Shown: positions 53,971 through 63,091 of the stretch, piece after piece
Numbering within the stretch: the stretch's first letter is position 1
Layout of the letters: each line of letters begins with the position of its first letter
Assembly: GCF_020886695.1 (NCBI RefSeq)
Contig: NZ_AP024485.1
Span: 3,291,001-3,355,000, forward strand
Origin: Pseudodesulfovibrio sediminis
GTDB taxonomy: Bacteria > Desulfobacterota > Desulfovibrionia > Desulfovibrionales > Desulfovibrionaceae
DNA: 64,000 nt
Direction: 5' to 3'
Notes under the pieces: model-generated
Databases searched by the model: none
Seen by the model: only the letters and a program-made list of their open reading frames with translations
Told to the model about the DNA's origin: nothing
Translations under genes and position numbers: made by a program

Positions 53971-55701
53971 ATGTCCAAGATCGTTGCCGTCACAGCCTGT
54001 CCCACCGGAGTGGCTCACACAATCATGGCTGCCGAGGCGTTGAAAAAGGTCGGAGCCAGTATGGGGCACGAGGTAAGCGTTGAAACCCAGGGAGCGGAAG
54101 GGACCAAGGATGTTCTTTCCGAATCCGGCATCGCCGCCGCCGAGGTGGTCATCATTGCTGCCGACATTCATGTGGATGCCGAGCGTTTTCAGGGTAAGCC
54201 GCTGTACGCCGTGACCACAAGCACGGCCATTCGTGATACCGAAGGCGTCATCAAGGCGGCTCTGGACGAAGCCGCGAGCATGACCGCCGCTCCGACGGAT
54301 GATGCTGTTTCAGGCAGCAAGTTTGTCATTGGCGTAACCTCCTGTCCCACCGGCATTGCCCATACGTTCATGGCTGCCGAAGCCCTGCGCAAGGCCGGGG
54401 AGAAACTCGGGTATGAGATGAAGATCGAGACCCAGGGATCGGTCGGTGCCAAGAACGTGCTCACCGATGAGGATATCGCCCGTGCCGATGCCGTGGTCAT
54501 TGCAGCCGATGCCTTTGTGGACACGGCTCGTTTCGCCGCCAAACCGCTCTATGAAACCACGACCAAGGCTGCCCTGCATGAAGGCGAGCAGGCCATCAAG
54601 TCCGCGTTGGCCGCTTTGCCGGGGAGCAAGGCAGGGCTGGTCGATCAGGTGTCCGAAATCAAGAAGGAGCGTTCCGCCGTTCGCACCGGACCCTATCGTC
54701 ACCTGATGACCGGTGTATCCTACATGCTCCCGGTGGTTGTGGCCGGTGGTCTGCTTATCGCCCTGGCTTTCGCTTTCGGCGGTATCTATGCCGGGGACAA
54801 TGAAGGGACCTTTGGCTGGGCGCTCATGCAGATCGGTGGAGCAGGGGCGTTCTCCCTGTTCGTGCCGGTACTGGCTGCGTTCATCGCCTTTTCCATCGCC
54901 CAGCGTCCGGGCATTACTCCTGGTCTTGTTGGCGGCCTGCTGGCCACCAATGTCGGGGCCGGTTTTCTCGGTGGTATCGTGGCCGGTTTCATTGCCGGTT
55001 ACCTGACCCAGTTCCTGAACGACAAGATCAAGCTCCCGGAGAATCTGCAGGGCCTCAAGCCGGTGCTGATCCTGCCTTTCATTTCCACGCTGGTAGTCGG
55101 CCTGCTGATGATCTATGTGATCGGGCCGCCTGTAAAAATCGCCCTGACTTCGCTCTCCGAGTGGCTCAAGGGCATGCAGAGTGGCAGTGCCGTGGGCCTT
55201 GGTCTGCTCCTGGGAGCCATGATGGCTTTCGATATGGGGGGACCGGTCAACAAGGCGGCGTACACCTTTGGCGTAGGCCTGCTCTCTGCCAGTATCTATG
55301 AACCCATGGCCGCGATCATGGCCGCAGGCATGACCCCGCCGCTGGGGCTGGCGCTGGCTGCGACCCTGTTCAAGAACCGCTTTACCGAAGACGAGCGGGA
55401 GGCGAGCAAGGCGGCCTTTGTTCTGGGGCTTTCCTTCATTACGGAAGGCGCCATCCCCTTTGCGGCTCGTGATCCGTTCCGGGTCATCCCTTCAATCATG
55501 CTCGGTTCCGCTGTCACCGGTGCCATTTCCATGGGGCTCAAGTGCACCCTGATGGTGCCGCACGGTGGTATCTTCGTGCTGCCCATTCCCAACGCGGTTA
55601 CCCATCTTGCGGCATACGCCGGGGCCATCGTCGTTGGTACGGTAGTCACTGCCGGGGCACTCTTCTTTGCCAAGCGTCCCCTGCCGGAGGAAGCCGCATA
55701 A
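53971..55701 (+). CDS. fruA: Fructose-specific PTS permease EIIB'BC FruA
   Basis: A 576-residue membrane permease. Two tandem IIB domains ([11 protein letters not shown] with Cys10; [11 protein letters not shown] with Cys125), then a IIC membrane domain (from about 235) with about nine hydrophobic segments and [12 protein letters not shown]. In this family the second IIB domain normally carries the phosphate. It imports fructose as fructose 1-phosphate. A GGGGG ribosome site lies just upstream. Last gene of the operon. Confidence 0.95.
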   Translation: MSKIVAVTACPTGVAHTIMAAEALKKVGASMGHEVSVETQGAEGTKDVLSESGIAAAEVVIIAADIHVDAERFQGKPLYAVTTSTAIRDTEGVIKAALDEAASMTAAPTDDAVSGSKFVIGVTSCPTGIAHTFMAAEALRKAGEKLGYEMKIETQGSVGAKNVLTDEDIARADAVVIAADAFVDTARFAAKPLYETTTKAALHEGEQAIKSALAALPGSKAGLVDQVSEIKKERSAVRTGPYRHLMTGVSYMLPVVVAGGLLIALAFAFGGIYAGDNEGTFGWALMQIGGAGAFSLFVPVLAAFIAFSIAQRPGITPGLVGGLLATNVGAGFLGGIVAGFIAGYLTQFLNDKIKLPENLQGLKPVLILPFISTLVVGLLMIYVIGPPVKIALTSLSEWLKGMQSGSAVGLGLLLGAMMAFDMGGPVNKAAYTFGVGLLSASIYEPMAAIMAAGMTPPLGLALAATLFKNRFTEDEREASKAAFVLGLSFITEGAIPFAARDPFRVIPSIMLGSAVTGAISMGLKCTLMVPHGGIFVLPIPNAVTHLAAYAGAIVVGTVVTAGALFFAKRPLPEEAA

Positions 55702-55722
55702 CCGCTGACCTGTCATAAAAGA

Positions 55723-55758
55723 GAACTCCCGCGCAGTGTCGTCACTGTGCGGGAGTTC
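55723..55758. terminator. Bidirectional terminator between fruA and the TRAP genes
   Basis: A 16-bp stem GAACTCCCGCGCAGTG / CACTGTGCGGGAGTTC with loop TCGT and one wobble pair. It is flanked by AAAAGA on the left and TTTTG on the right, so it can stop the convergent fru and TRAP transcripts. Confidence 0.9.
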
Positions 55759-55786
55759 TTTTGCGAGTCGTTGCGCTGTTTGGCCG

Positions 55787-57076
55787 TTATGGCGTGTAGA
55801 GTCCGGCCCATTCCGGCAGGAAGAGCGAGAGTGCCGGAATTAGGGAGATGATGATCAGGACCACGAAGTCCATGATAACGTAGGGGATGGCCTCCTTGGC
55901 TATTTCGTCGACCTCGCACCCGACCAGATTGGCCGCGGTGAACAGGTTGACCCCGACAGGCGGGGTTGCCTGCCCGATGGCCAGGGCCGAGATGAAGATC
56001 ACGCCGTAGAAAACCGGGTCCACATGGAAGGCGGACAGTACCGGAATGAGGATCGGCATGAGCAGATATGAGATCGAGATGGCGTCGAGGATCATGCCCA
56101 ATGCGAACAGCAGGATATTGACGAGGACGATCATGACCACGGCGTTGGGGGATATCCTGATGATGTAATCGGCCATGGTGTCGATGACGCCGGTCACGGA
56201 CGCCGCCCAGGTGAATATGCCGGCAAAGGCCACGATGAACATGATCACCGAGCTGGTCACGGCCGATTCCACGAGGATTTCCACCAGATCGCGCCAGCCG
56301 ATGGAGCGGTAGATGACCACTGCCACGAACAGGCTGTAGAACACGGCCACGACCGCGGCTTCGGTGGGCGTGAAGATGCCGGTATAGATGCCGCCGAGAA
56401 TGACCACCGGGGCCATGAGTGCCCAGAAGGATTGGCGCAGCGCCTTGAGCAGGTCAGCCATGCAGCCGCGGCAGACCAGCCCCCGGTATCCCCGACGATA
56501 GGAGATGTACCAGGCGACCAGCATGGTTGCCAGACCGGTCAGTATGCCGGGGATGATGCCTGCCACGAACAGGGCGGACACGGACACCGAGGTGATGTTG
56601 CCGTAGATGATGAAGGCGATGGACGGCGGGATGATGATGGACAGGTCCGAGGCGTTGGCGATGGTCGCACCGGCAAAGGCCTTGTCGTACCCGTTCTTGA
56701 GCATGGGGGTCAGCAGGATCATGCCGACGGCAGCGGTGGTTGCCGGGCCGGAACCGGACATGGCTCCCCAGAACATGCAGGTGAGCACCGCCACAATGGA
56801 GAGACCGCCGACGGCGCGACCGACCAGCAGTTCAAAGAAATTGGCGATATGCGCCGCGATGCCTGCCCGTTGCAGGATGACGCCGGCCAGTACAAAGAAC
56901 GGAATGGCCAGCAGCGGGAAGGAGGCGATGCCTGAGGCGAAATTGACGCCCAGCATTTCGGCGCCGAGATCGAAATACATGATGGTGGCAACGGCTGACA
57001 CGCCCAGGGATGTGCCGATGGGCGCACCGATGAACATGAGCACAAGAAAGAGGACGAGGATGAGCAGAAATTCCAT
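55787..57076 (-). CDS. dctM: TRAP transporter large permease (DctM family)
   Basis: A 429-residue membrane protein with about twelve hydrophobic segments and DctM motifs (FPLLAIPFFVLAGVILQRAG, FWGAMSGSGPATTAAVG, GQATPPVGVNLFTA). It forms the sodium-coupled channel for organic acid uptake with the small permease 4 bp upstream. The substrate is unknown, commonly a C4-dicarboxylate or other carboxylate. Confidence 0.95.
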   Translation of the reverse strand: MEFLLILVLFLVLMFIGAPIGTSLGVSAVATIMYFDLGAEMLGVNFASGIASFPLLAIPFFVLAGVILQRAGIAAHIANFFELLVGRAVGGLSIVAVLTCMFWGAMSGSGPATTAAVGMILLTPMLKNGYDKAFAGATIANASDLSIIIPPSIAFIIYGNITSVSVSALFVAGIIPGILTGLATMLVAWYISYRRGYRGLVCRGCMADLLKALRQSFWALMAPVVILGGIYTGIFTPTEAAVVAVFYSLFVAVVIYRSIGWRDLVEILVESAVTSSVIMFIVAFAGIFTWAASVTGVIDTMADYIIRISPNAVVMIVLVNILLFALGMILDAISISYLLMPILIPVLSAFHVDPVFYGVIFISALAIGQATPPVGVNLFTAANLVGCEVDEIAKEAIPYVIMDFVVLIIISLIPALSLFLPEWAGLYTP

Positions 57077-57080
57077 GTGA

Positions 57081-57575
57081 TTACTCCTTCTCCTGTCCGG
57101 TCAGTTTGGTCATGGCATCCTTGTAGATACCCCGGAAGATGAAGACGGAGAACACAGGCAGCCCGAGATAGTAGATCCACACAGGGATATCAAGGGAGGC
57201 TGACCGGGCCTGAAACAGGGTGATCTCGTCATAGATGGCCTGGATCATGAAATAATCGAGCACCAGAAAGAGAGCCGCCGCCAGCAGCGAGTAGATGACG
57301 ATGGAGACCTTCTTCAGTGCCTTGGGAAACATGTTGAAGAACGTGACCATGCCCATGTGTCCGCCGCGCTCAAAGGCGATGGCGATGCCGATGACGGTCA
57401 TCCAGACAAAGAGGTTGATGGTGATTTCTTCTGTCGCGGCCAGCGAGAAATGAAAAATATAGCGACTCAGAATATTGATGAAGGCAATCCCAACCATGGT
57501 GGCCATGCAGATGGCGACCAGCCAGTGGTCGAGGCGAAAGCCGAATAATAATTTTTTCAAAAGCTTACTCCACAA
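57081..57575 (-). CDS. dctQ: TRAP transporter small permease (DctQ family)
   Basis: A 164-residue membrane protein with four hydrophobic segments, typical of DctQ (LLFGFRLDHWLVAICMATMVGIAFINILSRYIF). It is 4 bp from dctM and separated from the binding-protein gene by a hairpin-bearing gap. Confidence 0.92.
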   Translation of the reverse strand: MWSKLLKKLLFGFRLDHWLVAICMATMVGIAFINILSRYIFHFSLAATEEITINLFVWMTVIGIAIAFERGGHMGMVTFFNMFPKALKKVSIVIYSLLAAALFLVLDYFMIQAIYDEITLFQARSASLDIPVWIYYLGLPVFSVFIFRGIYKDAMTKLTGQEKE

Positions 57576-57610
57576 TTTGGGTTGAGTAGTCTCAATCCCA
57601 TGATAGAACC

Positions 57611-57637
57611 TGCCCCGGAAATCCGATTTCCGGGGCA
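57611..57637 (-). terminator. Intercistronic hairpin between dctP and dctQ
   Basis: A perfect 12-bp stem TGCCCCGGAAAT / ATTTCCGGGGCA with loop CCG, directly after the binding-protein gene. It has no U-run. It probably protects the 3' end of the dctP message or causes partial termination, giving more binding protein than permease. Confidence 0.65.
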
Positions 57638-57662
57638 GGATACATTCGTCACAAAGGTCGGG

Positions 57663-58730
57663 TTAGCGGGCTATGTCAGCCTTGGCTTTCTCGTATACCT
57701 CAGGCCCGATCTCCTTGATCCACTTGTCGTAGACCGAGTGCGTGGCCTTGGCAAAGGCGTCCCGTTCTTCGTCGGTAAGCTGATGCACTTCCATACCCTT
57801 GCTCTCCATGAAGGAGATGGGGTTCGGAACTTCCATGGTGTAGTTGAACTCGTTTTTCAGGATGTCGTGGGAGATCTCGCCGTCGAGACCCGCGCGACTC
57901 AGTGCGGTCTCAAAGCGACCAGCTTCCTTGGCGGCTTCGAGAATCGCGGCCTGGATTTCATTGGGGAAGGCTTTCCATTCCCGCTGGTTCCAGTAGATGA
58001 TGAGAGGATCAACCAGATAATTCCACATGGATGCGTACTTGTGGTACTGGTAGATCTGAATGGGAATCAGTACGCCGACCGGGTTCTCCTGGCCGTCAAC
58101 GACGCCCTGCTGGAAACCGGCGACAGCGTCACCCCAGTTCATGTTGACCGGGTCGGCGCCCAGAGCGCGGAAGGTGTCGATGAACAGCGGGTTGCCGACA
58201 ACGCGGATGCGCAGGCCCTTCATGTCTTCAGGGGTCTTGACCGCCACCTTGGAGTTGGTCAGTTGGCGGAATCCGTTCTCGGCCCAGGCCAGAGGCTGGA
58301 GGCGTTTGGCCTTCATGGCCTCGAACACGGCCTCACCGGCCTGACCGTACTTGACCTTGTCCAACGTCTCGAAGTCGTTCAGGAAAAAGGGAAGATGAAA
58401 AATATTGGCTTCGGGAATGACCGGGCTGATATTGATGGTGGAATCCATCGCACAGTCGATGACGCCCTTGGCGACCATTTGCGAGCTTTTCAGCTGGGCG
58501 CCCTTGAGCAGCGCGGAACCGAAGTAGGGTTTGACGATAATCTGGCCGTTGGTCTTTTCCTTGACCAGTTCGGCGAACTTTGTTGCACCCATGCCCCAGT
58601 AAAGCTTCGGGCCAACCGTGACCTGCATTTTGTATTCTTTTTTAAATCCGGCTGCCTGTGCAGTGACAGCGACCATCATGAAAACAGCGACCAGTGCTGC
58701 GGTTTTTGTCAGTCGTTTGAGATTCAACAT
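57663..58730 (-). CDS. dctP: TRAP transporter substrate-binding protein (DctP family)
   Basis: Periplasmic binding protein (355 aa). Signal peptide 1-26 (MLNLKRLTKTAALVAVFMMVAVTAQA). DctP hallmarks: GMGATKFAELVKEKTNGQIIVKPYFGSALLKG and the arginine-containing core GLRIRVVGNPLFIDTFRALGADPVNMNWGDAVAGFQQGVVDGQENP. The start at 58730 is chosen for the signal peptide. First gene of the TRAP operon. Confidence 0.94.
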   Translation of the reverse strand: MLNLKRLTKTAALVAVFMMVAVTAQAAGFKKEYKMQVTVGPKLYWGMGATKFAELVKEKTNGQIIVKPYFGSALLKGAQLKSSQMVAKGVIDCAMDSTINISPVIPEANIFHLPFFLNDFETLDKVKYGQAGEAVFEAMKAKRLQPLAWAENGFRQLTNSKVAVKTPEDMKGLRIRVVGNPLFIDTFRALGADPVNMNWGDAVAGFQQGVVDGQENPVGVLIPIQIYQYHKYASMWNYLVDPLIIYWNQREWKAFPNEIQAAILEAAKEAGRFETALSRAGLDGEISHDILKNEFNYTMEVPNPISFMESKGMEVHQLTDEERDAFAKATHSVYDKWIKEIGPEVYEKAKADIAR

Positions 58731-59154
58731 GAACCAATTCCCCACATCCAAAGATTAAAGCCGAAGACGCCGTCCTATTCCGTTCGTTTGACCGCAGTGT
58801 CAGGCGTTTCGGCAAAAGCTATATATAAACCAGGGGTTGAACCGATGAGCAGTTAGGATCATGCGGCGAACTGAAACAGTTTCGCCGCAGAGCTGAACAC
58901 ATGGTGCGATGCCGCGTGATGTCGGAGTCTGTCGGATGAGTCCGTGACAGACCGTTGCCACCCATATCCTGGATAATCCCGAGACAGACCTCCGTTTCGA
59001 TGGATTTGCTCCACGTGGCGGGATGTCTTGCTCTCGTTGGTCGTACCCTAGGGTACGTCGTCAGATTCGCACGATATCAGCACAGGTGAATTGAAAAGTC
59101 TACCTCAAAACATTGCCTGAGAAAGGGGAGGGTCGCCTTCTTCGTTTGTTCCGC
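58731..59154. other. Gene-free region upstream of the TRAP operon
   Basis: About 420 bp holding several inverted repeats: CGTACCCTAGGGTACG (59042-59057, perfect 16-bp palindrome); GTCTGTC ... GACAGAC with an inner GGA/TCC (58927-58952); and GCGGCGAA-CTG / CAG-TTTCGCCGC (58863-58888). TATATATA lies near 58821. It should carry the TRAP promoter and operator; no gene was found. Confidence 0.5.
59042..59057. promoter_or_regulatory. Perfect 16-bp palindrome, candidate operator
   Basis: CGTACCCTAGGGTACG, centred on CTAG, about 310 bp upstream of dctP and 100 bp past the end of the ABC fusion gene. Likely a dimeric regulator site; the regulator is unknown. Confidence 0.45.
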
Positions 59155-60990
59155 CTAGTTCGCCCGTCTTTGCAAGCTGATACCGAGCATGGTCTCCACC
59201 TGTTTCGGACCGAGTTGCATGCGGTAGAACAGCGCATAAAACTCTCTGACCTCCTGCACTATGTCCCAGTCGAACCATTCGGGGTAGAGCAGGTTCGTCA
59301 GCCAGATCAATCCCATGAGCCGGTTGACGGACGGAGGTCGGTCGAACCAGTTGTACATGCCCCCCGGCGGTTCGTAGATCGTGCCGTTGCGCGTTGCTTT
59401 CAATTGGGACCAGAATGGATCGGTTCTGGTTCTGTTGAACAGCCGTTGCGGCGATTTCCCCTCATCGGAGAGCATGATGATGACATCCGGGTTCCAGCGG
59501 ATCAGGTCAGTGGCGCAGACCGGAGTGCGGCCGCACCCCCGCTGTTCATGCACTTCGGCCACGTTCACTCCACCCGCGTATTCAATGATCTCGCCGTGGC
59601 GTGATCTTCGGGGTTCCGTGAGCAGGCCTGTCGGCGACTGAGCATAATAGACTGTGCGCCTTTCATTCAACGGAATTTGAGCGATCGTCTTGCAGATCAA
59701 ATTGAATTTCTTGTCGAAATAATCGGCCAGGACATTACCTCTGTCCGGGCACCCCAGCAGTACGCTGACGCGCCGAAGCACTTCTCCGGTCCGATCCAGG
59801 CCTCCGTCGTATATCAATACGGGAATCCCCAATTCCTGTTGCAGACTGTCGGCGGCGCTGACTTCAATCTCATCCATGGCGAACAGGGTCAGTGAGAGAA
59901 TCAGATCGACCCGGTTGCGCTGTATGGCGTCCTTGTCAAAGGTGTTCTTTCCACCACCGAAGTTTCCTCCCATGACACCGAGAACCGGTAAAGAGAGGTA
60001 TGGCTGATCTGCCAGCATGCGCTCGGGGGGCATGGGCGGCATGCCCAACCCCGCGATTTTTTCGGGTGCCAGGGCAAAGAGCAGTGCCGTGACCATGGGG
60101 TTGTACCCGAACACGCCGTTGATCTGCGTTTTGACCAGGGCTTTGCGTCCGGCCATGTCCGTGGCCAGTGTTGTCTCGGGCATGGTGACAGGATTGAATC
60201 CCACCATGTTCACCTCTTTTTTTGCGGGCTGAGTATTGGATACGGAGGGGCTTTCGGCTGTCTTGCCGCTGTTTCCGAATGCGGCTCCCACCGCAGGGGC
60301 AGAGAGCATTTCGGTCACCGTGCGGTGGATGAAATCCGCATCCCGGATGGCAAAGGGCTGTGAAAGTTGTTTCTCGTACACCACATGGCCGGGCGACGGA
60401 GCCAGTATGGCTATGCGGTGGCTCAATCGGACGGCCTCGGACAGATCGTGGGTCACGAACACGGCGGCCAGCTCGCGTTCACCAATGAGAGCAAGGACAA
60501 GGTCCTGGAGTTCGCGCCGCAGCCCCACATCAAGGGCGCTGAAAGGCTCGTCCAAAAGCAACAGGTCCGGCTCCACCGCCAGCGCTCGTGCCAGTGAAAC
60601 CCGCTGGCGCATGCCGCCGCTCAGTTCATGGGGATATTTCGTGAGATCGCCCGGTTGCAGTCCCATGCGCGCACCCAGTTGGCGAGCCCTTTCAAGACGC
60701 TTCGCCTTGTTCATGCCCATGCCCTTGAGGCCGAATGCGATATTGTCCTGCGTGAGGCGCCATGGGAGCAACCGCGGCTCTTGAAAGACGCACGCGGTGT
60801 GCGCAAAGGTATTGATAACCTGTCCGCTCTCAGGGGTGAGCAATCCGGCGGCCATGTTCAGCAGGGAGGTCTTGCCGCACCCGGAACGACCTGTCAGCGC
60901 GAGGACTTCGCCGGGCGCAACCTGAATGTCCACACCCGCCAGCACCGGGGCGGCCCCGTAGTCATGGGTGATGTTTTTCCAGGTCAGCAT
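59155..60990 (-). CDS. ABC transporter ATPase fused to a periplasmic-binding-type (Peripla_BP_2) domain
   Basis: A 611-residue hybrid. Residues 1-255 are a SsuB/TauB-type ATPase (Walker A GRSGCGKTS, LSGGMRQRVSLARAL, LLLLDEPFSALD, FVTHDLSEA). From about 262 to the end is a cluster-A binding domain like those for iron-siderophores or cobalamin (ALAPEKIAGLG, YAGGVNVAEVHEQ, WNPDVIIML, RPPSVNRLMGLIWLTNLLYPE) with no signal peptide. The join is a seven-A run (60217-60223). Right after it lie GAGGTGA and an ATG (60207), so a separate 350-residue protein can start there. With six A the ATPase would stop at that TGA. It could be a true fusion, a frameshift, or a slippage site. It follows its permease gene by 19 bp. 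Confidence 0.85.
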   Translation of the reverse strand: MLTWKNITHDYGAAPVLAGVDIQVAPGEVLALTGRSGCGKTSLLNMAAGLLTPESGQVINTFAHTACVFQEPRLLPWRLTQDNIAFGLKGMGMNKAKRLERARQLGARMGLQPGDLTKYPHELSGGMRQRVSLARALAVEPDLLLLDEPFSALDVGLRRELQDLVLALIGERELAAVFVTHDLSEAVRLSHRIAILAPSPGHVVYEKQLSQPFAIRDADFIHRTVTEMLSAPAVGAAFGNSGKTAESPSVSNTQPAKKEVNMVGFNPVTMPETTLATDMAGRKALVKTQINGVFGYNPMVTALLFALAPEKIAGLGMPPMPPERMLADQPYLSLPVLGVMGGNFGGGKNTFDKDAIQRNRVDLILSLTLFAMDEIEVSAADSLQQELGIPVLIYDGGLDRTGEVLRRVSVLLGCPDRGNVLADYFDKKFNLICKTIAQIPLNERRTVYYAQSPTGLLTEPRRSRHGEIIEYAGGVNVAEVHEQRGCGRTPVCATDLIRWNPDVIIMLSDEGKSPQRLFNRTRTDPFWSQLKATRNGTIYEPPGGMYNWFDRPPSVNRLMGLIWLTNLLYPEWFDWDIVQEVREFYALFYRMQLGPKQVETMLGISLQRRAN

Positions 60991-61009
60991 AGGGCATCCA
61001 GTGGTGGCG

Positions 61010-61798
61010 TCATGATGGCGAGACGGTTTTTCGCCATGGTTCCATCCGCCGCTGCAACGGTTCGAGCAGCAACAGCTCCACGGTCAGCAGCATGGTCAGC
61101 AGGACGAGTATCCAGGCCAGCGCTTCAGCCGTATCCAGATTGATCCGCGCCAGAGCCATGCTCGCGCCGATGCCATCTGTGGAGGAGAGCAGTTCGGCCA
61201 TGACCGCGACTTTCCAGGCCAGCCCCAGCGCCGTTACCCATCCCGGAAAAAGATAGGAGAGGATATGCGGCAGGTGCACGTCCCATAACAGCATGCAACG
61301 CGGGGTGCCAAAGGAGCGCGCCATGGCCTCCAGGTCCTTGTCTCTGGTTCGTGCGCCCTCAACGGCCACGGCGAACACAATGGGCAGGGCGGTCACCACC
61401 ACGGTGAAGACCGGGGTGAACCCGGTGGTGCCGAACCAGAGCATGGCCAGCACGATCCAGGCAATGGGAGGGATGCCCAGCAGCATGGCTATGACCGGTC
61501 TGAGGGTCTGGGCGATGGCGGGCCTGAGTCCTGCCAGAATACCGAACCCGCTGCCCAGCAGGGCCGCGATGATGAATCCGCCGAGAGCGCGTCCGGCTGT
61601 GAGCAGTGCCGCCTTGAGGACCGCGCCTTCCATGGTCAACCGCCAGAGCGCCTCGCAGGACTCCCATGGAGATGGAAGGATGAACGGTCCATAACAGAGA
61701 CTCCCTACCCACCACAGCATGACGAAGAGCGTTACCCCCAATGCCGGGTAGCGGGAGTTGCGCAGTCTGCGCCATGCTGTCTGGGAGGTATGAGCCAT
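61010..61798 (-). CDS. NitT/TauT-type ABC transporter permease
   Basis: Inner-membrane permease (262 aa) with six hydrophobic segments and the class motif YGPFILPSPWESCEALW. The EAA loop is EAMARSFGTPRCMLLWDVHLPHILSYLFPG. It lies 16 bp after the binding-protein gene and 19 bp before the ATPase fusion gene. Confidence 0.9.
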   Translation of the reverse strand: MAHTSQTAWRRLRNSRYPALGVTLFVMLWWVGSLCYGPFILPSPWESCEALWRLTMEGAVLKAALLTAGRALGGFIIAALLGSGFGILAGLRPAIAQTLRPVIAMLLGIPPIAWIVLAMLWFGTTGFTPVFTVVVTALPIVFAVAVEGARTRDKDLEAMARSFGTPRCMLLWDVHLPHILSYLFPGWVTALGLAWKVAVMAELLSSTDGIGASMALARINLDTAEALAWILVLLTMLLTVELLLLEPLQRRMEPWRKTVSPS

Positions 61799-61814
61799 GG
61801 TGTGTGCCTGCTTG

Positions 61815-62798
61815 TTAGCTCAGGTAGAAATCCGTGTCCGGCAGTTTGCCGCCAATGAGCTTGGGCGATATCTCCATGAGGGTGGAATAATAGAATTCCA
61901 GATCTTTTTTCGCTGTTACGGCAGGACTGCGTCGGATGGGGAAGGTCTCCAGGGATGTCTGCAACACCGGCGCCTTGAGCCCGAAGAACTCGGCGAATTC
62001 CTTGGCGGCCTCGGCCGGGTGCTGGTTGATCCAGTCCACGGCCTGTGCAATGCCGGTTTGCAGCGCCTCCACGACGTCCGGCTGTTCGTCTGCCAGCGAG
62101 GCCTGACACATGGTGCCGCCCAGAGGCAGGGCCAAAGCGCTGCCGGTCACTTCGGCCCAGACATCCTGAAGGACGATGCGCGTCAACTTCATGCCGTTGG
62201 CCTTGCCTTTGAGCAGAGCGGCAGTGGCTACGGGTTCTGACAACAGGACCGTGTCCGCACGTTTGGAGAGCAGCATCTGCAAAGCGGCAAACGGTGACTC
62301 CACATAGGAGACGGTCATGTCGGCATCCGGGTTGATCCCCTGTTTGACAGCGAGATACCGGACAATGGTGTCCGGGGTGTCGCCACGGAAGAACAGGAGG
62401 ACGTTTTTCCCTTTGATGTCAGTGAATTTCCTGATGGATGGGTCGCGGGTGACGATACTCAGAATGCCGCCGTTGTTCACATCCAGCAGACGAACAGGGA
62501 GCCCCTTGTTGTAGAGGATGGACGCGGCATTGGACGGTGCGGCCGAGACCTGAATTTCATTGGAGACCATCCAGGCGCGCATCATGTCCGGATTGCGCCA
62601 CTGCTTCATCTCCATGGCGGGAAGCGCCGGTGTGCCGGTCTCTTTTGCCAGACGGGCCAGCGGGAGGCTCAACGGTGCCGGTGGACCGGCGAGAGTGAGC
62701 TTTGTCAGGCTTTCCGCTCGTGCCGGAGAGGCGGTCAGGAAAGGAAACAGGACCATGGCCTGGGCGCTCAAGGTGAGAAAATCCCTGCGTGTAATCAT
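61815..62798 (-). CDS. NitT/TauT-type ABC substrate-binding protein with Tat-like signal
   Basis: A 327-residue exported protein. The N-terminus MITRRDFLTLSAQAM followed by a hydrophobic stretch and ASPARA looks like a twin-arginine signal, so the protein may fold before export. The mature part is of the SsuA/NMT1 type (VSAAPSNAASILYNKGLPVRLLDVNNGGILSIV, KFTDIKGKNVLLFFRGDTPDTIVRYLAVKQGI). The ligand is unknown. AAGGAAG precedes the ATG at 62798. Confidence 0.88.
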   Translation of the reverse strand: MITRRDFLTLSAQAMVLFPFLTASPARAESLTKLTLAGPPAPLSLPLARLAKETGTPALPAMEMKQWRNPDMMRAWMVSNEIQVSAAPSNAASILYNKGLPVRLLDVNNGGILSIVTRDPSIRKFTDIKGKNVLLFFRGDTPDTIVRYLAVKQGINPDADMTVSYVESPFAALQMLLSKRADTVLLSEPVATAALLKGKANGMKLTRIVLQDVWAEVTGSALALPLGGTMCQASLADEQPDVVEALQTGIAQAVDWINQHPAEAAKEFAEFFGLKAPVLQTSLETFPIRRSPAVTAKKDLEFYYSTLMEISPKLIGGKLPDTDFYLS

Positions 62799-62874
62799 CG
62801 GTGAACTTCCTTGCAAAGGTGTGTCATGTGTGGCCCCTTCCGGGAGGATGGGTTGCGAGCGTGTCTCAAGGGGG

Positions 62875-63030
62875 TCACTGTTGGGGCAACGGGTGCCGAC
62901 GTACGGTCGTTTCGTGCCGGAGAAGCCTCTGGAGCGGTACGCACAACACTCCTCCAACCATGGCGCACTGTATGGCTGTGGAGTGAGGAGTGGCAATGTT
63001 GTCACGAAAATATGAATATGCGTGACACAT
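62875..63030 (-). CDS. Candidate small protein or leader peptide between hydF and the ABC importer
   Basis: A 51-residue frame starting MCHAYSYFRDNIATPHSTA with AGGAGG placed eight bases upstream, the best ribosome site in this gap. It lies 61 bp after hydF and 76 bp before the binding-protein gene, on the same strand. No family recognised. The strong start signal is the main support; it may be a leader peptide. Confidence 0.35.
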   Translation of the reverse strand: MCHAYSYFRDNIATPHSTAIQCAMVGGVLCVPLQRLLRHETTVRRHPLPQQ

Positions 63031-63091
63031 GATGTTTTCCTCCTGACGATTGTGACGGAGAGAGGGCTTCCCGAGCGCCTTTCCCTGTTGT

